Shown here piece after piece: positions 41,522-51,440 of a stretch of 64,000 bases of DNA. Both the position numbers and the translations under genes were made by a program. How positions within the stretch are numbered: position 1 is the first letter of the stretch; each line of letters starts with the position of its first letter. The notes under the pieces are model-generated. The model made no database searches and was not told the origin of the DNA. It was given only the letters and a program-made list of their open reading frames with translations. This DNA is from Allomuricauda ruestringensis DSM 13258 (GTDB taxonomy: Bacteria; Bacteroidota; Bacteroidia; Flavobacteriales; Flavobacteriaceae), in contig NC_015945.1 of assembly GCF_000224085.1 (NCBI RefSeq), positions 2,367,501 through 2,431,500 of the forward strand, read 5' to 3'.

Positions 41522-43972
41522 TTATAAGATTCCACCACCGCCTTGTTTGGTGTTGCTATCCCTTCTTTTACGTGACTTAGCACGGTTTTTTCCACTTCCA
41601 AATCGGTACGATAGTCCAACATATACATTATTGCTCTCCCAGTTAAAAGCACCTTCTTGCGCATAGGGATAATCACCTTCAAAGGCGAAGCGCATTGTGT
41701 TGAAAATATCGTTGTAGTTAAAGCTAAGGGTGCCTTTGCCTTCGGCAAAGCTGTAGCGTGCGCCCAAATTCACAAAATACATGGGTTGTGCATCAAACTG
41801 TATGCTTTTGTTTCGTCCGCGGTAAAAACCAAAAGCTTGCAGCGTCAATTTTTTGGTTACGGTGAAGCTATTGTTCATCCTAAGGTTCCAAGCCGTGTTG
41901 TCGACCTCCACTCTTTCTTCAACAATATCGTCCTCGCTTGGGTTGGGGTCCGTGGAATTCAACGTTTCCGTAATACCTCTTTGCGTCTGCGAAAAAAGGT
42001 CAAAACTGCCGTTAATGTTCCACCATTTAATGGGCTTGTAGTTTGTGGATAACTCTACCCCGTAGGCGGAGGTTTTATCAAAGTTGTCAAAAGTCAGGAT
42101 GGTCTTGTTTAGATCCAAACGGTCGATATAAATGGCCCTATTGATTTCGTCGGAAATACTTCTGTAAAAAACACCGCCCGTAACACTACCATTTTTGATT
42201 CTTTTGGTGTAATTGGCTTCATAAGAGCTTGTAAACTGGGGAACCAAATTTGGGTTACCAAAGGAAGATATCAAAGGGGTGGCAAACTCTCGAATTGGGT
42301 TTACTTGTTGCAGTCCCGGTCTGTCCACACGTCTGCTATAACTAATTTGTATCTGGTCTTTTTCGTTAGGTTTGTAGGTAACGAATGCGGAGGGATATAT
42401 TTCGGTATACTTGTCAGTGAAGGAACGTACCGCATTGGTATCCGCTTTTACCTGCACATCCTCTACTCGAACACCCATTTGATAGGACCATTTCTCATAG
42501 GACTGTCCAAAAGTGGCGTAAGCGGAATAGATATCCATGTCGTATACAAATTTGGTGGATGGTGTCGGCACCAAGTTTCCTTCGGAATTGAAAGTTTGAC
42601 CCGTGGAGGAATAATCCACCTTGGTCTCAAAATTTCTGGATTGCAATCCCACTTCCAACTTGGAAATACTGTCCAGCGGATTCACGTAATCTAAATTGGC
42701 CGTTGTTTGGGTACGTTCAGTATCCACAAAATCCATATAATCCGGATAGGTAGATGCTCCTATGGAGCTAAAATCGGCATCTTGTTCGCTTTCAAACTGG
42801 TTGTGGTCCACTTCCAGCTCTATGTTGTGCCCTTCCTTGTTAAAGTCCAGTTTATAGTCAAAATTGTATTGCTCGCTACGGTTGTTGGAGTCGTCAAAGA
42901 ACAATTGGGTCACATTTCTGGATGGATTGTTGAAATACGAAACCTGAGTTTTACCATCTCCTTCTCCTTCATAAATATTTTGATTGGTAAAGAAGGATAT
43001 GGTGTTTTTGTCATTCAGATAGAAATCGACCCCCACTTTATAGAGATGGGATTTGTTGTTATTGAAGAAGTCAAACTTTTGACGGGAGTTTTCCCTGATT
43101 CGAAGAATGCTTCCGTCGTTGACCCATTTACCGATATTGTTTCCGTAATTTCCATAAAAGTTGAATTTTCCATTGCGGTAGTTCAAATCGATAGAGCTAT
43201 TGAATTTGGCCTCGATACCTTTGGTAAGACCCATGTTCACATTTCCGTTGAAGCCAATATTTGCATTCTTGTGCAAAACAATATTGATGATGCCGCTCAT
43301 CCCTTCGGGATTATACTTGGCAGACGGATTGGTGATCAGTTCTATGGATTTTATGGATGTGGACGGAATTTGCTTGAGCAATTGTGCTACGGGCACGTTG
43401 GACAACTTTCCATCGACCATGACCCGCACATTGGAATTTCCACGTAGCGTAATATCGCCAGTTTGGGAATCCACATTTACGGACGGAATGTTGTTCATAA
43501 TATCCGATGCCGAAGCACCTGCGGTCGTAAGGTCTTTTCCTACATTGATTACCTTTCGGTCCACACGTTGTTCTATGGTGGTTCGTTCGGCCACCACCTC
43601 AACGCCTTCCAGTTCCTTGGTCTCTTCCTCCAAGGTTACGGTTCCCAAGTTCAGGTTCCGTTTTCCTTTGGCTATCTCTAGTTTTTGGGAGTAGGTTTTG
43701 TAGCCGATAAACTGTACTTCAAAAGTAAAAGTACCGTCGGGGAGCTTTTTAATTTCAAACTCACCCTCTTCGGTAGTAATGCTACCGGTAATGGTCTCGG
43801 TGCCATCTTCGGATTTGATGACCACTGCTGCATAAGCTACCGGTTGGTTGGAAATGTTGTCCACAACCTTTCCGTTAACGGAGCCTAAAGCCGTGCCGGG
43901 GTCGTTTGCTAAAGAAATTGAAGGAAATACAGTGCACAAGAATAGTGCAAAAAGAATGCTCACATGTCTCAT
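41522..43972 (-). CDS. TonB-linked outer membrane receptor, beta-barrel family
   Basis: An 816-residue outer membrane receptor. A signal peptide (ILFALFLCTVFPSISLA) is followed by a carboxypeptidase-regulatory-like domain at ~32-110 (GSVNGKVVDNISNQPVAYAA), a plug at ~130-230 (ASDIMNNIPSVNVDSQTGD, NPSAKYNPEGMSGIINIVL) and a barrel with YSRRVDRPG and GNPNLVPQ motifs. This is the group of large outer-membrane barrel family proteins, not a SusC. No SusD partner is adjacent, so the substrate is likely a metal chelate, peptide or small molecule; which one cannot be told. The C-terminus is Gly-rich and basic (SGKNRAKSRKRRD, GGGG) rather than the usual aromatic end. Confidence 0.9.
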   Translation of the reverse strand: MRHVSILFALFLCTVFPSISLANDPGTALGSVNGKVVDNISNQPVAYAAVVIKSEDGTETITGSITTEEGEFEIKKLPDGTFTFEVQFIGYKTYSQKLEIAKGKRNLNLGTVTLEEETKELEGVEVVAERTTIEQRVDRKVINVGKDLTTAGASASDIMNNIPSVNVDSQTGDITLRGNSNVRVMVDGKLSNVPVAQLLKQIPSTSIKSIELITNPSAKYNPEGMSGIINIVLHKNANIGFNGNVNMGLTKGIEAKFNSSIDLNYRNGKFNFYGNYGNNIGKWVNDGSILRIRENSRQKFDFFNNNKSHLYKVGVDFYLNDKNTISFFTNQNIYEGEGDGKTQVSYFNNPSRNVTQLFFDDSNNRSEQYNFDYKLDFNKEGHNIELEVDHNQFESEQDADFSSIGASTYPDYMDFVDTERTQTTANLDYVNPLDSISKLEVGLQSRNFETKVDYSSTGQTFNSEGNLVPTPSTKFVYDMDIYSAYATFGQSYEKWSYQMGVRVEDVQVKADTNAVRSFTDKYTEIYPSAFVTYKPNEKDQIQISYSRRVDRPGLQQVNPIREFATPLISSFGNPNLVPQFTSSYEANYTKRIKNGSVTGGVFYRSISDEINRAIYIDRLDLNKTILTFDNFDKTSAYGVELSTNYKPIKWWNINGSFDLFSQTQRGITETLNSTDPNPSEDDIVEERVEVDNTAWNLRMNNSFTVTKKLTLQAFGFYRGRNKSIQFDAQPMYFVNLGARYSFAEGKGTLSFNYNDIFNTMRFAFEGDYPYAQEGAFNWESNNVYVGLSYRFGSGKNRAKSRKRRDSNTKQGGGGIL

Positions 43973-44321
43973 GAGTTGTTCGTTTTTTGATTGATGATTC
44001 GATTGATTGATGTTACTTTTAAGACGCTCGATACTGAAGAATGTTACAGAAGAAAATTATTTTAACATTCCTTAACATAAAATATGGTGGCTTTGCCCAT
44101 TTTTGTAAGGTATTCTGGATTGTAGGGTCAATTGTGGCAAGTCTATAAAAGAAGAAACCCCGGCAAAAATACCGGGGTTATACATTGATAAGCTATACTA
44201 AACACTAACCATTAACTATAAAAATACAGTCTTACCAATGACAATATAATATATGAATAATAGACGAGTTTTCCTTTTAAAAGTTACAGTCTATATTAAA
44301 GTTTAACACAAAAATTAACAA
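43973..44321. other. Intergenic region between the TonB receptor and the CoA-binding gene
   Basis: About 350 bases without a gene. It holds the promoter of the receptor (not recognised) and a hairpin at 44156-44179. The rest is AT-rich with no ORF or repeat. Confidence 0.4.
44156..44179 (-). terminator. Hairpin resembling a minus-strand terminator
   Basis: AACCCCGG / CCGGGGTT (8 bp) with an 8-base loop. On the minus strand it is followed by TCTTCTTTT; on the plus strand there is no T-run. No minus-strand gene lies directly upstream, so what it ends is unclear. It might catch read-through from the symporter gene at 46152. Confidence 0.55.
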
Positions 44322-44681
44322 ATGTCAAAAACACTTGTCGTAGGGGCTTCTACAAACCCAGGAAGATACAGCAACACAGCAATTCGTAGGCTGGTTGACA
44401 ATAATATTGAAACAACCGCATTTGGGATACGTGGGGGAACTGTATCTGGAGTGCAAATTAAAGACAACTTGGTTGATTTTCAAAATATTGATACCGTAAC
44501 TTTATATTTAAGCCCCAAAAACCAAAAGGAATATTATCAACAGGTAGTGGACCTTAAACCAAAACGGGTGATTTTTAATCCGGGCACCGAAAACCCCGAG
44601 TTCTACAAAATCCTTGAAAATGCTGGGATAGCCGTGGAGGTTTCCTGTACTTTGGTGTTGCTCGCTACTGGGCAATACTAG
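44322..44681 (+). CDS. CoA-binding domain protein
   Basis: A 119-residue Rossmann-like CoA-binding protein (CoA_binding_2). The N-terminal glycine-rich loop [19 protein letters not shown] and the NPGTENPEF motif are clear. This family binds CoA or a related nucleotide; no enzymatic role is established. The last 17 bases overlap the 3' end of the convergent symporter gene. It stands alone, with about 350 bases upstream. Confidence 0.88.
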   Translation: MSKTLVVGASTNPGRYSNTAIRRLVDNNIETTAFGIRGGTVSGVQIKDNLVDFQNIDTVTLYLSPKNQKEYYQQVVDLKPKRVIFNPGTENPEFYKILENAGIAVEVSCTLVLLATGQY

Positions 44682-46152
44682 TTTTAGGTTCAGATTTCTT
44701 GGTCCTGATGAGCCAAAGACCGATAAATGTCAATAAACCGTTGAGTGGTAACAATTCATAGCCAACTTGATACCCGCCCAAATAATCTGCGGGTACACTG
44801 GCAACCAAAACTATGGTGCCCACCGAAGCTAGTGCAACTATCCAAACATAACTATCCTTGATCTTATGCTTGGTTAAGATGCCAAAGGCAAAAAGACCCA
44901 ATAAAGGGCCGTAGGTATAACCGGCTACAGTAAGCAGACTATCAATAACATTGCTGCTAAGGATGTATTTAAAGGCGATAATAACAATCACCAATACTAC
45001 GCTCATTACAATATGGGTGCGTTTTCTGATACGCTTTTGCTCTTTATCCTCTTTTTCTTCAACATTTAAAAAGTCCACACAAAAAGATGTGGTCAGGGAA
45101 GTAAGTGCACTGTCAGCACTACTATAAGCGGCGGCAATCAATCCAAGCATAAAAGTAATGGCCAAGGCCAATCCCAAACCGCCATTTAGGGCAATTTCAG
45201 GGAATAACAAGTCGGTTTTAGGAGTACCGTCCATCAAAGGAATTCCAATGCCCTCCCTTTTTGCATAGATAAAAAGCAAGGCGCCCAATAGCATAAATAA
45301 AAATGTGACGCCTACCAGTACAAAACTGAAAGAAACCATGTTCTTTTGGGCATCTTTCAAGGATTTGCAGGTGAGGTTTTTTTGCATCATATCCTGATCT
45401 AGGCCCGTCATGCAAATAGTCACGAACATTCCCCCTACAAAGGATTTAATAAAATAACTTTTGTTCAAAAAACTATCCGTTATTAAAAAGTCATTGTAAT
45501 TCTTTAATTCTTCCGAAGCCAAGAACTCACCAAAACTCCATCCCAATTCCTTGTTTATCATTACAATGGAAAGGATTACGGCCAAAATCATAAAAAGTGT
45601 CTGCAAGGTATCGGTCCAAACAATGGTTTTTATTCCCCCTTTGTTTGTGTAGAGCCAAATCAATAAAATAGAAATGACCACCGTAAACTCGAAACGAACC
45701 CCAAGGTCATCAAAAACAAATTGCTGCAAAACAATGGCGACCAAGTACAATCTAAAAGCGGCACCCAAAACCCGGGATATAAAAAAGAAAAAGGCTCCGG
45801 TGCGGTGGCTTACTTTTCCAAAACGATCAAGCAAATACTCGTAAATAGAGGTGAGGTTCAGCTTGTAATACAGGGGCAACAATATAAATGCCACTACAAA
45901 ATAGCCAAAAAGATATCCAAGAACCACTTGCATATAGGTCAATTGGCTATCTCCCACCCATCCGGGAACCGATATAAAGGTTACACCCGATAGCGAAGCA
46001 CCCACCATACCAAAGGCAACAACGTACCATGGGGATTGCTTACCGGCCTTAAAAAAATCGGCGTTGGAATCGTTTTTACCAGTAAAGTATGAGATAAGGA
46101 TGAGCACCAAGAAATAGGCACCTATAAGCAACAGAATTTGTGTGGCTGACAT
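44665..46152 (-). CDS. Sodium:solute symporter family protein
   Basis: A 495-residue SSS-family transporter with about 13 predicted helices. The family signature lies near residue 170-200 and at [20 protein letters not shown] (around residue 335), which includes the SxxS sodium-site serines. The N-terminal [20 protein letters not shown] is typical. The substrate cannot be told from sequence; relatives move sugars, sialic acid, amino acids or iodide. It stands alone, and its 3' end overlaps the CoA-binding gene. Confidence 0.92.
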   Translation of the reverse strand: MSATQILLLIGAYFLVLILISYFTGKNDSNADFFKAGKQSPWYVVAFGMVGASLSGVTFISVPGWVGDSQLTYMQVVLGYLFGYFVVAFILLPLYYKLNLTSIYEYLLDRFGKVSHRTGAFFFFISRVLGAAFRLYLVAIVLQQFVFDDLGVRFEFTVVISILLIWLYTNKGGIKTIVWTDTLQTLFMILAVILSIVMINKELGWSFGEFLASEELKNYNDFLITDSFLNKSYFIKSFVGGMFVTICMTGLDQDMMQKNLTCKSLKDAQKNMVSFSFVLVGVTFLFMLLGALLFIYAKREGIGIPLMDGTPKTDLLFPEIALNGGLGLALAITFMLGLIAAAYSSADSALTSLTTSFCVDFLNVEEKEDKEQKRIRKRTHIVMSVVLVIVIIAFKYILSSNVIDSLLTVAGYTYGPLLGLFAFGILTKHKIKDSYVWIVALASVGTIVLVASVPADYLGGYQVGYELLPLNGLLTFIGLWLIRTKKSEPKTSIAQ

Positions 46153-46204
46153 ATTTGCAATTTGATTTGCAAAGTACGAAAGTAAATTGGTAACAGTAAA
46201 ATCG

Positions 46205-46212
46205 TAATTTTG
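46205..46212 (+). promoter_or_regulatory. Candidate TAnnTTTG promoter box for recR
   Basis: TAATTTTG ends 16 bases before the recR ATG. It lies in the divergent gap with the symporter gene. Confidence 0.55.
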
Positions 46213-46228
46213 TAGTAGAATTGATGCT

Positions 46229-46849
46229 ATGGAATTTTCATCGAAGCTATTGGAAAATGCAGTTTACGAAATGTCGCAATTGCCGGGAATCGGTAAGCGA
46301 ACGGCATTACGGCTGGTATTGCACCTGCTAAAACAGCCCGAAGAAAGGACCGAACTGTTGGCACATGCCCTGCTAAAATTGAAGAGCGAGGTCAATTTTT
46401 GTAAAAACTGCCACAATATTTCCGATACCGAACTGTGCGAAATTTGCGCCAATCCCAAACGGGATGAAACCATCGTTTGTGTGGTGGAGGACATTAGGGA
46501 TGTAATGGCCATTGAGAATACATCGCAGTACAATGGATTGTACCATGTACTGGGAGGTAAAATATCCCCCATGGAAGGCGTGGGTCCCCAAGACCTAAAT
46601 ATAGCATCGTTGGTCAATAAGGTGAAGAATGGAGTTGTAAAAGAATTGATTTTGGCCCTGAGTTCCACCATGGAAGGCGATACCACTAATTTTTATATTT
46701 ATAAACAATTGGACGGACTGGAGGTTACAACTTCCACGATTGCCAGAGGTATCTCGGTCGGGGATGAATTGGAATATGCGGATGAGGTAACTTTGGGAAG
46801 AAGTATCATCAATAGAGTGCCTTTTGAAAGCTCTATAAAAGCGAATTAA
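46229..46849 (+). CDS. recR: Recombination protein RecR
   Basis: Part of the RecFOR gap-repair pathway, 206 residues. The helix-hairpin-helix ([12 protein letters not shown]), the C4 zinc finger ([20 protein letters not shown]) and the Toprim domain ([29 protein letters not shown]) are complete. The start ATG at 46229 gives [20 protein letters not shown], a normal N-terminus. A TAnnTTTG box lies 16 bases upstream. It is a single gene, followed 79 bases later by the E2 gene with its own promoter box. Confidence 0.97.
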   Translation: MEFSSKLLENAVYEMSQLPGIGKRTALRLVLHLLKQPEERTELLAHALLKLKSEVNFCKNCHNISDTELCEICANPKRDETIVCVVEDIRDVMAIENTSQYNGLYHVLGGKISPMEGVGPQDLNIASLVNKVKNGVVKELILALSSTMEGDTTNFYIYKQLDGLEVTTSTIARGISVGDELEYADEVTLGRSIINRVPFESSIKAN

Positions 46850-46883
46850 TGAATATAAATCAAAAATAAGTCGATTTCTTTAG

Positions 46884-46891
46884 TATTTTTG
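46884..46891 (+). promoter_or_regulatory. Candidate TAnnTTTG promoter box for the E2 gene
   Basis: TATTTTTG ends 37 bases before the start at 46929. The predicted leader is about 31 bases. Confidence 0.55.
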
Positions 46892-46928
46892 TAAAATACA
46901 AATCAAAATCACTTTGATAAATACGAAT

Positions 46929-48290
46929 ATGTCAAAATTTGAATTGAAATTACCGCAAATGGGAGAAAGTGTCGCAGAAGCTACCTTGACCAACTGGTTG
47001 AAGGAAGTGGGCGATACCATTGAGATGGACGAGGCCATCTTTGAAATTGCCACCGATAAAGTGGATTCCGAAGTTCCCAGTGAAGTAGATGGAGTATTGT
47101 TGGAAAAGCGGTTCAATGTAGATGATGTCATAAAAGTTGGTGAAGTGGTCGCCGTAATCCAAATAGAAGGTGAAGTTGATCATGTAGCGGATGACAGCTC
47201 CGATGAAGAAATGGTAGAGGAACCAGCAGAAGTACCAGCGAGGGAATTGGAAGCCCAAATGGCGGGAGTGAAAGAGTCTGTTTCCGCCCCAGCGCCCGAT
47301 TTTTCAAGTTCGGAACGATTCTATTCACCTTTGGTGAAGAATATTGCCAAGGAAGAAAATGTTTCCATGGACGAATTGGAAGCCATTGTAGGAACGGGAA
47401 AAAAAGGCAGGGTCACAAAAAATGATATCATGGCCTATTTGGAAAACCGTTCCAATGGAAACGAAACCAAAGTAGAAGCAGCACCACAGCAAGAGGTCAA
47501 GACTGAAAAAGCATCCACACCCATAGCACCAAAAGAAACGGTTGCGGATAAACCAAAAGAATCCAAAGTTCAAGTGGGAGCAGGGGATGAGGTGATTCCG
47601 CTGACTCGAATGGGCAAATTGATCGCCCATCACATGATCGAGAGTGTATCTACATCGGCACATGTACAAAGTTTTGTGGAAGTGGATGTGACCAATGTGG
47701 TGAACTGGAGAAACAAGGTGAAGAATGCTTTCCAACAGCGAGAAGGTGAAAAATTGACCTTTACACCCATATTTATGGAAGCTGTGGCCATGGCCTTGAA
47801 AAAGTATCCGTTGATGAACATATCGTTGGATGGGGACAAGGTCATTAAAAAGAAAAACATCAACTTAGGTATGGCAGCAGCCCTGCCCGATGGTAATTTA
47901 ATAGTTCCCGTGATTAAAAATGCCGATCAATTGAACTTGGTAGGCATGGCTAAAACAGTGAACGACCTTGCCAGTAGAGCGAGAAATAATCAGTTAAAGC
48001 CCGACGAGGTAAAAGATGGTACATACACGGTAACCAATGTCGGTTCCTTCGGAAGCGTATTCGGAACGCCGATCATCAATCAACCACAAGTGGGAATCCT
48101 TGCGTTGGGGGCCATTAGAAAAATGCCATCGGTCATAGAAACCGATCAAGGAGAATATATCGGTATCCGAAGTAAAATGTACCTATCGCACAGTTACGAT
48201 CACCGCGTGGTAAACGGCGCATTGGGCGGAATGTTCGTTAAAGCCGTGGCCGATTATTTGGAAGCTTGGGACATAAACAGGGAAATATAA
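46929..48290 (+). CDS. 2-oxo acid dehydrogenase E2 component (dihydrolipoyl acyltransferase)
   Basis: Acyltransferase core of a 2-oxo acid dehydrogenase complex, probably branched-chain or 2-oxoglutarate type. The lipoyl domain (1-80) carries the lipoyl Lys44 in EIATDKVDSEVP. A flexible acidic/Ala-Pro linker follows, then an E1/E3-binding domain at ~120-160 (SPLVKNIAKEENVSMDELEA, GRVTKNDIMAYL), another Lys/Glu-rich linker and the catalytic domain. The catalytic motif reads HRVVNG (His425, Asn429) where the textbook form is HxxxDG. The frame opens five codons earlier; MSKFELKLPQMGES at 46929 is the family N-terminus. No E1 or E3 gene is adjacent. Confidence 0.92.
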   Translation: MSKFELKLPQMGESVAEATLTNWLKEVGDTIEMDEAIFEIATDKVDSEVPSEVDGVLLEKRFNVDDVIKVGEVVAVIQIEGEVDHVADDSSDEEMVEEPAEVPARELEAQMAGVKESVSAPAPDFSSSERFYSPLVKNIAKEENVSMDELEAIVGTGKKGRVTKNDIMAYLENRSNGNETKVEAAPQQEVKTEKASTPIAPKETVADKPKESKVQVGAGDEVIPLTRMGKLIAHHMIESVSTSAHVQSFVEVDVTNVVNWRNKVKNAFQQREGEKLTFTPIFMEAVAMALKKYPLMNISLDGDKVIKKKNINLGMAAALPDGNLIVPVIKNADQLNLVGMAKTVNDLASRARNNQLKPDEVKDGTYTVTNVGSFGSVFGTPIINQPQVGILALGAIRKMPSVIETDQGEYIGIRSKMYLSHSYDHRVVNGALGGMFVKAVADYLEAWDINREI

Positions 48291-48362
48291 CGGAAAACCG
48301 TTCATATTCTTTTCACTATTCTTAATTTAGAAGCCCAGTGAATTTTATTTAAAAAGTCCCAC

Positions 48363-49136
48363 ATGCAATTACAATTGACCAAACCTATCTGCTTTTTCGA
48401 TTTGGAGACCACGGGAACCAACGTTGCAAAAGACAGAATAGTTGAAATATCCATCCTAAAGGTTTTTCCCAATGGAAACAAGGAAAGCAAGACATGGTTG
48501 GTGAACCCAGAAATGCCAATTCCTGCAGAATCTGAGGCCATTCATGGAATTTCCGATGAAAAGGTTGCTAACGAACCTACTTTTAAGCAATTGTCCAAAG
48601 ATATCTATGCCATGATTCGCGATAGTGATTTGGCGGGTTTCAACTCCGACAGGTTTGATATTCCCCTGTTGGCGGAGGAAATGCTTCGGGCCGACGTGGA
48701 TTTTGATATGAAGAGTATGGTCTCAGTAGATGTGCAGACCATTTTCCATAAAATGGAAAAGCGAACTTTGGAAGCGGCTTATAAATTCTATTGTGATAAG
48801 AATTTGGACGACGCCCATAGTGCCGAAGCTGATACCCTAGCAACCTATGAAGTATTGTTGGCACAGTTGGAACGGTATCCGGAACTTGAAAATGATATAA
48901 AAAAGCTGTCAGAGTTCACCACCAGAAGGCAAAATCTCGATTTTGCCGGTTTTATTGGATTGGATGAAGAGGAGAACCCTATTTTTTCCTTCGGAAAACA
49001 CAAAGGGAAAACAGTGGACGAGGTCATGGAAAAAGAGCCCGGTTATTTTGGTTGGATTCTGAATGCCGATTTCCCGTTGTACACCAAAAAAGTACTTACC
49101 CAAATAAAGTTGAGCAAGCTCAACAATAAATTTTAA
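48363..49136 (+). CDS. DEDDh-type 3'-5' exonuclease
   Basis: A 257-residue exonuclease of the DnaQ/epsilon family. Exo I is FFDLETTGTN (DxE), Exo II is GFNSDRFDIPLL and Exo IIIe is HSAEADTLATYEVL. A C-terminal segment (FGKHKGKTVDEVMEKEPGYF, GWILNADFPLYTKK) resembles the exonuclease X-like tail. It may act in proofreading-type trimming or in DNA repair rather than as the replicative epsilon subunit. It lies 72 bases after the E2 gene and 29 before the FAH-family gene. Confidence 0.9.
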   Translation: MQLQLTKPICFFDLETTGTNVAKDRIVEISILKVFPNGNKESKTWLVNPEMPIPAESEAIHGISDEKVANEPTFKQLSKDIYAMIRDSDLAGFNSDRFDIPLLAEEMLRADVDFDMKSMVSVDVQTIFHKMEKRTLEAAYKFYCDKNLDDAHSAEADTLATYEVLLAQLERYPELENDIKKLSEFTTRRQNLDFAGFIGLDEEENPIFSFGKHKGKTVDEVMEKEPGYFGWILNADFPLYTKKVLTQIKLSKLNNKF

Positions 49137-49165
49137 GATAAGAAGCGTTAACCCCATAACAGATT

Positions 49166-49777
49166 ATGAAGCTGATTTGTATAGGACGTAATTATGTTGA
49201 TCATATCGATGAATTAAATAACGAGCGTCCGGATGAACCGGTGGTTTTTATAAAACCCGATTCTGCCATTTTGCCCAAAGAACAAGATTTTTATATCCCC
49301 GAGTTTTCTCAAGATGTACATTATGAAGTAGAGGTCTTGGTGAAAATCAAAAAAGTGGGAAAACATATATCCAAAGCTTTTGCACACAAGTATTATGATG
49401 AAATAGGGTTGGGCATAGATTTTACGGCAAGAGACCTTCAATCCAAATTAAAATCCAAAGGATTGCCCTGGGAAAAGGCCAAAGGATTTGATGGAGCGGC
49501 CGTGGTTGGCAAGTGGTTGTCCAAAAATAAATTTAAAGATTTGGACAATCTAAATTTTTCACTGTCAAAAAATGGAGAAAAAATGCAAGAAGGGAATACC
49601 TCTTTGATGCTGTGGAAGATAGATGAAATTATAGCGTATGTATCTACTTATTTTATGCTAAAAAAGGGCGACATTATCTTTACCGGTACGCCTGCCGGTG
49701 TTGGTAAAGTAAGCCCAAATGACTACCTTGTCGGTACATTGGAAGGTGAGCAACTGTTTGATATTAATGTAAAATAA
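49166..49777 (+). CDS. Fumarylacetoacetate hydrolase family protein
   Basis: A 203-residue, short FAH-fold hydrolase. Conserved stretches include CIGRNYVDHIDELNNERP, the metal-binding HYEVEVLVKIK glutamates, GIDFTARDLQ, KGFDGAAVVG, and FTGTPAGVGKV. Short members usually act on acylpyruvates or oxaloacetate and need Mg or Mn. It overlaps the Hpt gene by one base (TAATG), so the two are translationally coupled, and cinA follows. The metabolic substrate is not set by context. Confidence 0.9.
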   Translation: MKLICIGRNYVDHIDELNNERPDEPVVFIKPDSAILPKEQDFYIPEFSQDVHYEVEVLVKIKKVGKHISKAFAHKYYDEIGLGIDFTARDLQSKLKSKGLPWEKAKGFDGAAVVGKWLSKNKFKDLDNLNFSLSKNGEKMQEGNTSLMLWKIDEIIAYVSTYFMLKKGDIIFTGTPAGVGKVSPNDYLVGTLEGEQLFDINVK

Positions 49778-50115
49778 TGATTTACAACCTCGATAAAATA
49801 AATGAAATGGCTGATGGTGATGAGGATTTCATTACCTCTGTAATTTCTGTGTTTTTGGAAGAAGTCCCAGAAGATTTGGAAAGCCTTGAAAAGGCGATCA
49901 GCTGTAAGGACTACGAAAACATATACAAGCTAGCGCACAAAATTAAACCCAACGTGGATATTTTGGGCATGGAGCAAACAAGGGCCAAGGCACTCGAAAT
50001 AGAGACCTTGGGCAAAACTACAGGTAGTATGGAGGAGATTGAAGAAAAATTTCCTATCCTTAAAAAAGATGTACTCCAAGTGGTCGCCGAACTAAAAAAC
50101 GACTTTAATTTATAG
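49777..50115 (+). CDS. Stand-alone Hpt phosphotransfer protein
   Basis: A 112-residue helical-bundle protein of the Hpt family. The phosphorylatable His54 lies in YKLAHKIKPNVDILGM, with the typical downstream Gly-Met turn. It would relay phosphate between a hybrid histidine kinase and a response regulator, but no kinase or regulator gene is in this window. The gene is coupled to the FAH-family gene by a one-base overlap and is followed directly by cinA (adjacent stop and start). Small acidic helical proteins could mimic Hpt, but the histidine motif is good. Confidence 0.85.
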   Translation: MIYNLDKINEMADGDEDFITSVISVFLEEVPEDLESLEKAISCKDYENIYKLAHKIKPNVDILGMEQTRAKALEIETLGKTTGSMEEIEEKFPILKKDVLQVVAELKNDFNL

Positions 50116-51366
50116 ATGCAAGCCGAGATAATCACCATTGGGGACGAAATTCTCATTGGGCAGATTGTAGATTCCAATTCAGCGTTTATTTCCAAAGAGC
50201 TGAACAAAATTGGAGTCTCGGTCTATCAAATTACTTCCGTGCAAGACGATAGGGAGCATATACTTAAATCTCTAAAAGAAGCAGGGGAACGCTCTTCGGT
50301 GGTCATCATTACGGGGGGGTTGGGCCCCACAAAAGATGACGTGACCAAGCATGCTCTTTGTGAGTTCTTTGAGGACGAACTTGTTCGGGACGATTCGGTT
50401 TTGGGTCATATTGAAGAACTCTTCAGAAAATATATCACCACCCCTATTTCTGATTTGAATAGGGAGCAAGCCATGGTTCCATCCAATGCTACGGTGTTGC
50501 ACAACGAATTTGGCACCGCCCCTGGATTATGGATGAAAAAAGGAAAAACTGCCTATGCTTCACTTCCGGGCGTTCCTTACGAGATGAGAAATCTGATCAT
50601 CAAATCCGTATTGCCCAAAATTATTGAAGATTACGAACGCCCCCATATAGTTCATAAAACCATTATGACCTATGGTATGGGAGAGAGTGCCGTGGCGGAA
50701 AAACTGGAGGATTGGGAGAATAATCTACCATCTTTTATAAAGTTTGCCTACTTGCCCAACCTTGGGAGCGTAAGGTTACGGCTTTCAGCTAAAGGAACAG
50801 ATAAAGAAGCATTAATGGCCGGTATAGAGGAACAGGTTAAAAAGTTGTATCCTTTGATTGGCGACATAATTTATGGTGAAGAGGAGGAAGATGGAAGAGT
50901 GGAGAAACAGATCGGTACTTTATTGACCGATAAAAAAATGAGCTTGGCCACCGCCGAAAGTTTTACGGGCGGCAGTATTGCAGAAAGAATTACGGCGGTG
51001 CCGGGAGCATCCAATTATTTTAAGGGAAGTATAGTGTGCTATGCCACCGAGATGAAAGTGAAATTGTTGGACGTGCCACAAGAGCTTATAGACAAACATT
51101 CCGTGGTCAGCGAAGAAGTTGCCGTAGCCATGGCCAATAATGTGAAGAAAAAGTTGGAAACCGATTTTGCGATTGCCACTACAGGTAACGCGGGACCCAC
51201 CAAAGGTGATTCCGATGCCGAGGTGGGAACGGTATATATAGGTATAAGTACGCCAAAGGCTACTTTTGCCCAAAAATTCGTGATGGGCAAGCATCGGGAA
51301 AGGGTCGTGAAAAAGTCTGTAAACAAGGCTTTTGAACTCTTGTACAAAGAAATTTTAAATTTCTGA
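50116..51366 (+). CDS. cinA: CinA family protein (nicotinamide-nucleotide amidohydrolase type)
   Basis: A 416-residue two-domain protein. The N-terminal MoCF/COG1058 domain shows [16 protein letters not shown] and [13 protein letters not shown]. The C-terminal CinA/PncC domain (~255-416) shows [33 protein letters not shown] and [20 protein letters not shown]. The known activities are ADP-ribose pyrophosphatase and nicotinamide-mononucleotide deamidase in NAD recycling, split between the two domains. It starts one base after the Hpt stop, so the FAH-Hpt-cinA genes form an operon. The rpmB promoter box lies about 33 bases after its stop. Confidence 0.94.
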   Translation: MQAEIITIGDEILIGQIVDSNSAFISKELNKIGVSVYQITSVQDDREHILKSLKEAGERSSVVIITGGLGPTKDDVTKHALCEFFEDELVRDDSVLGHIEELFRKYITTPISDLNREQAMVPSNATVLHNEFGTAPGLWMKKGKTAYASLPGVPYEMRNLIIKSVLPKIIEDYERPHIVHKTIMTYGMGESAVAEKLEDWENNLPSFIKFAYLPNLGSVRLRLSAKGTDKEALMAGIEEQVKKLYPLIGDIIYGEEEEDGRVEKQIGTLLTDKKMSLATAESFTGGSIAERITAVPGASNYFKGSIVCYATEMKVKLLDVPQELIDKHSVVSEEVAVAMANNVKKKLETDFAIATTGNAGPTKGDSDAEVGTVYIGISTPKATFAQKFVMGKHRERVVKKSVNKAFELLYKEILNF

Positions 51367-51398
51367 AAAAGAATTTTGTACGTCCCATTAAAATGGTA

Positions 51399-51406
51399 TA
51401 AATTTG
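51399..51406 (+). promoter_or_regulatory. Candidate TAnnTTTG promoter box for rpmB
   Basis: TAAATTTG ends 34 bases before the rpmB ATG. The predicted leader is about 28 bases. It drives rpmB-rpmG-DUF4295. Confidence 0.65.
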
Positions 51407-51440
51407 CAGCCTCAATAAAATCACTCAAATAGTTAGGGAG

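Noticed and set aside
42707..43447. 246-residue plus-strand frame inside the TonB receptor gene
   Set aside because: Shadow of barrel-coding sequence on the minus strand.
48286..48310. Hairpin AACGG/CCGTT after the E2 gene as a terminator
   Set aside because: Only five pairs and no continuous T-run; too weak to call.
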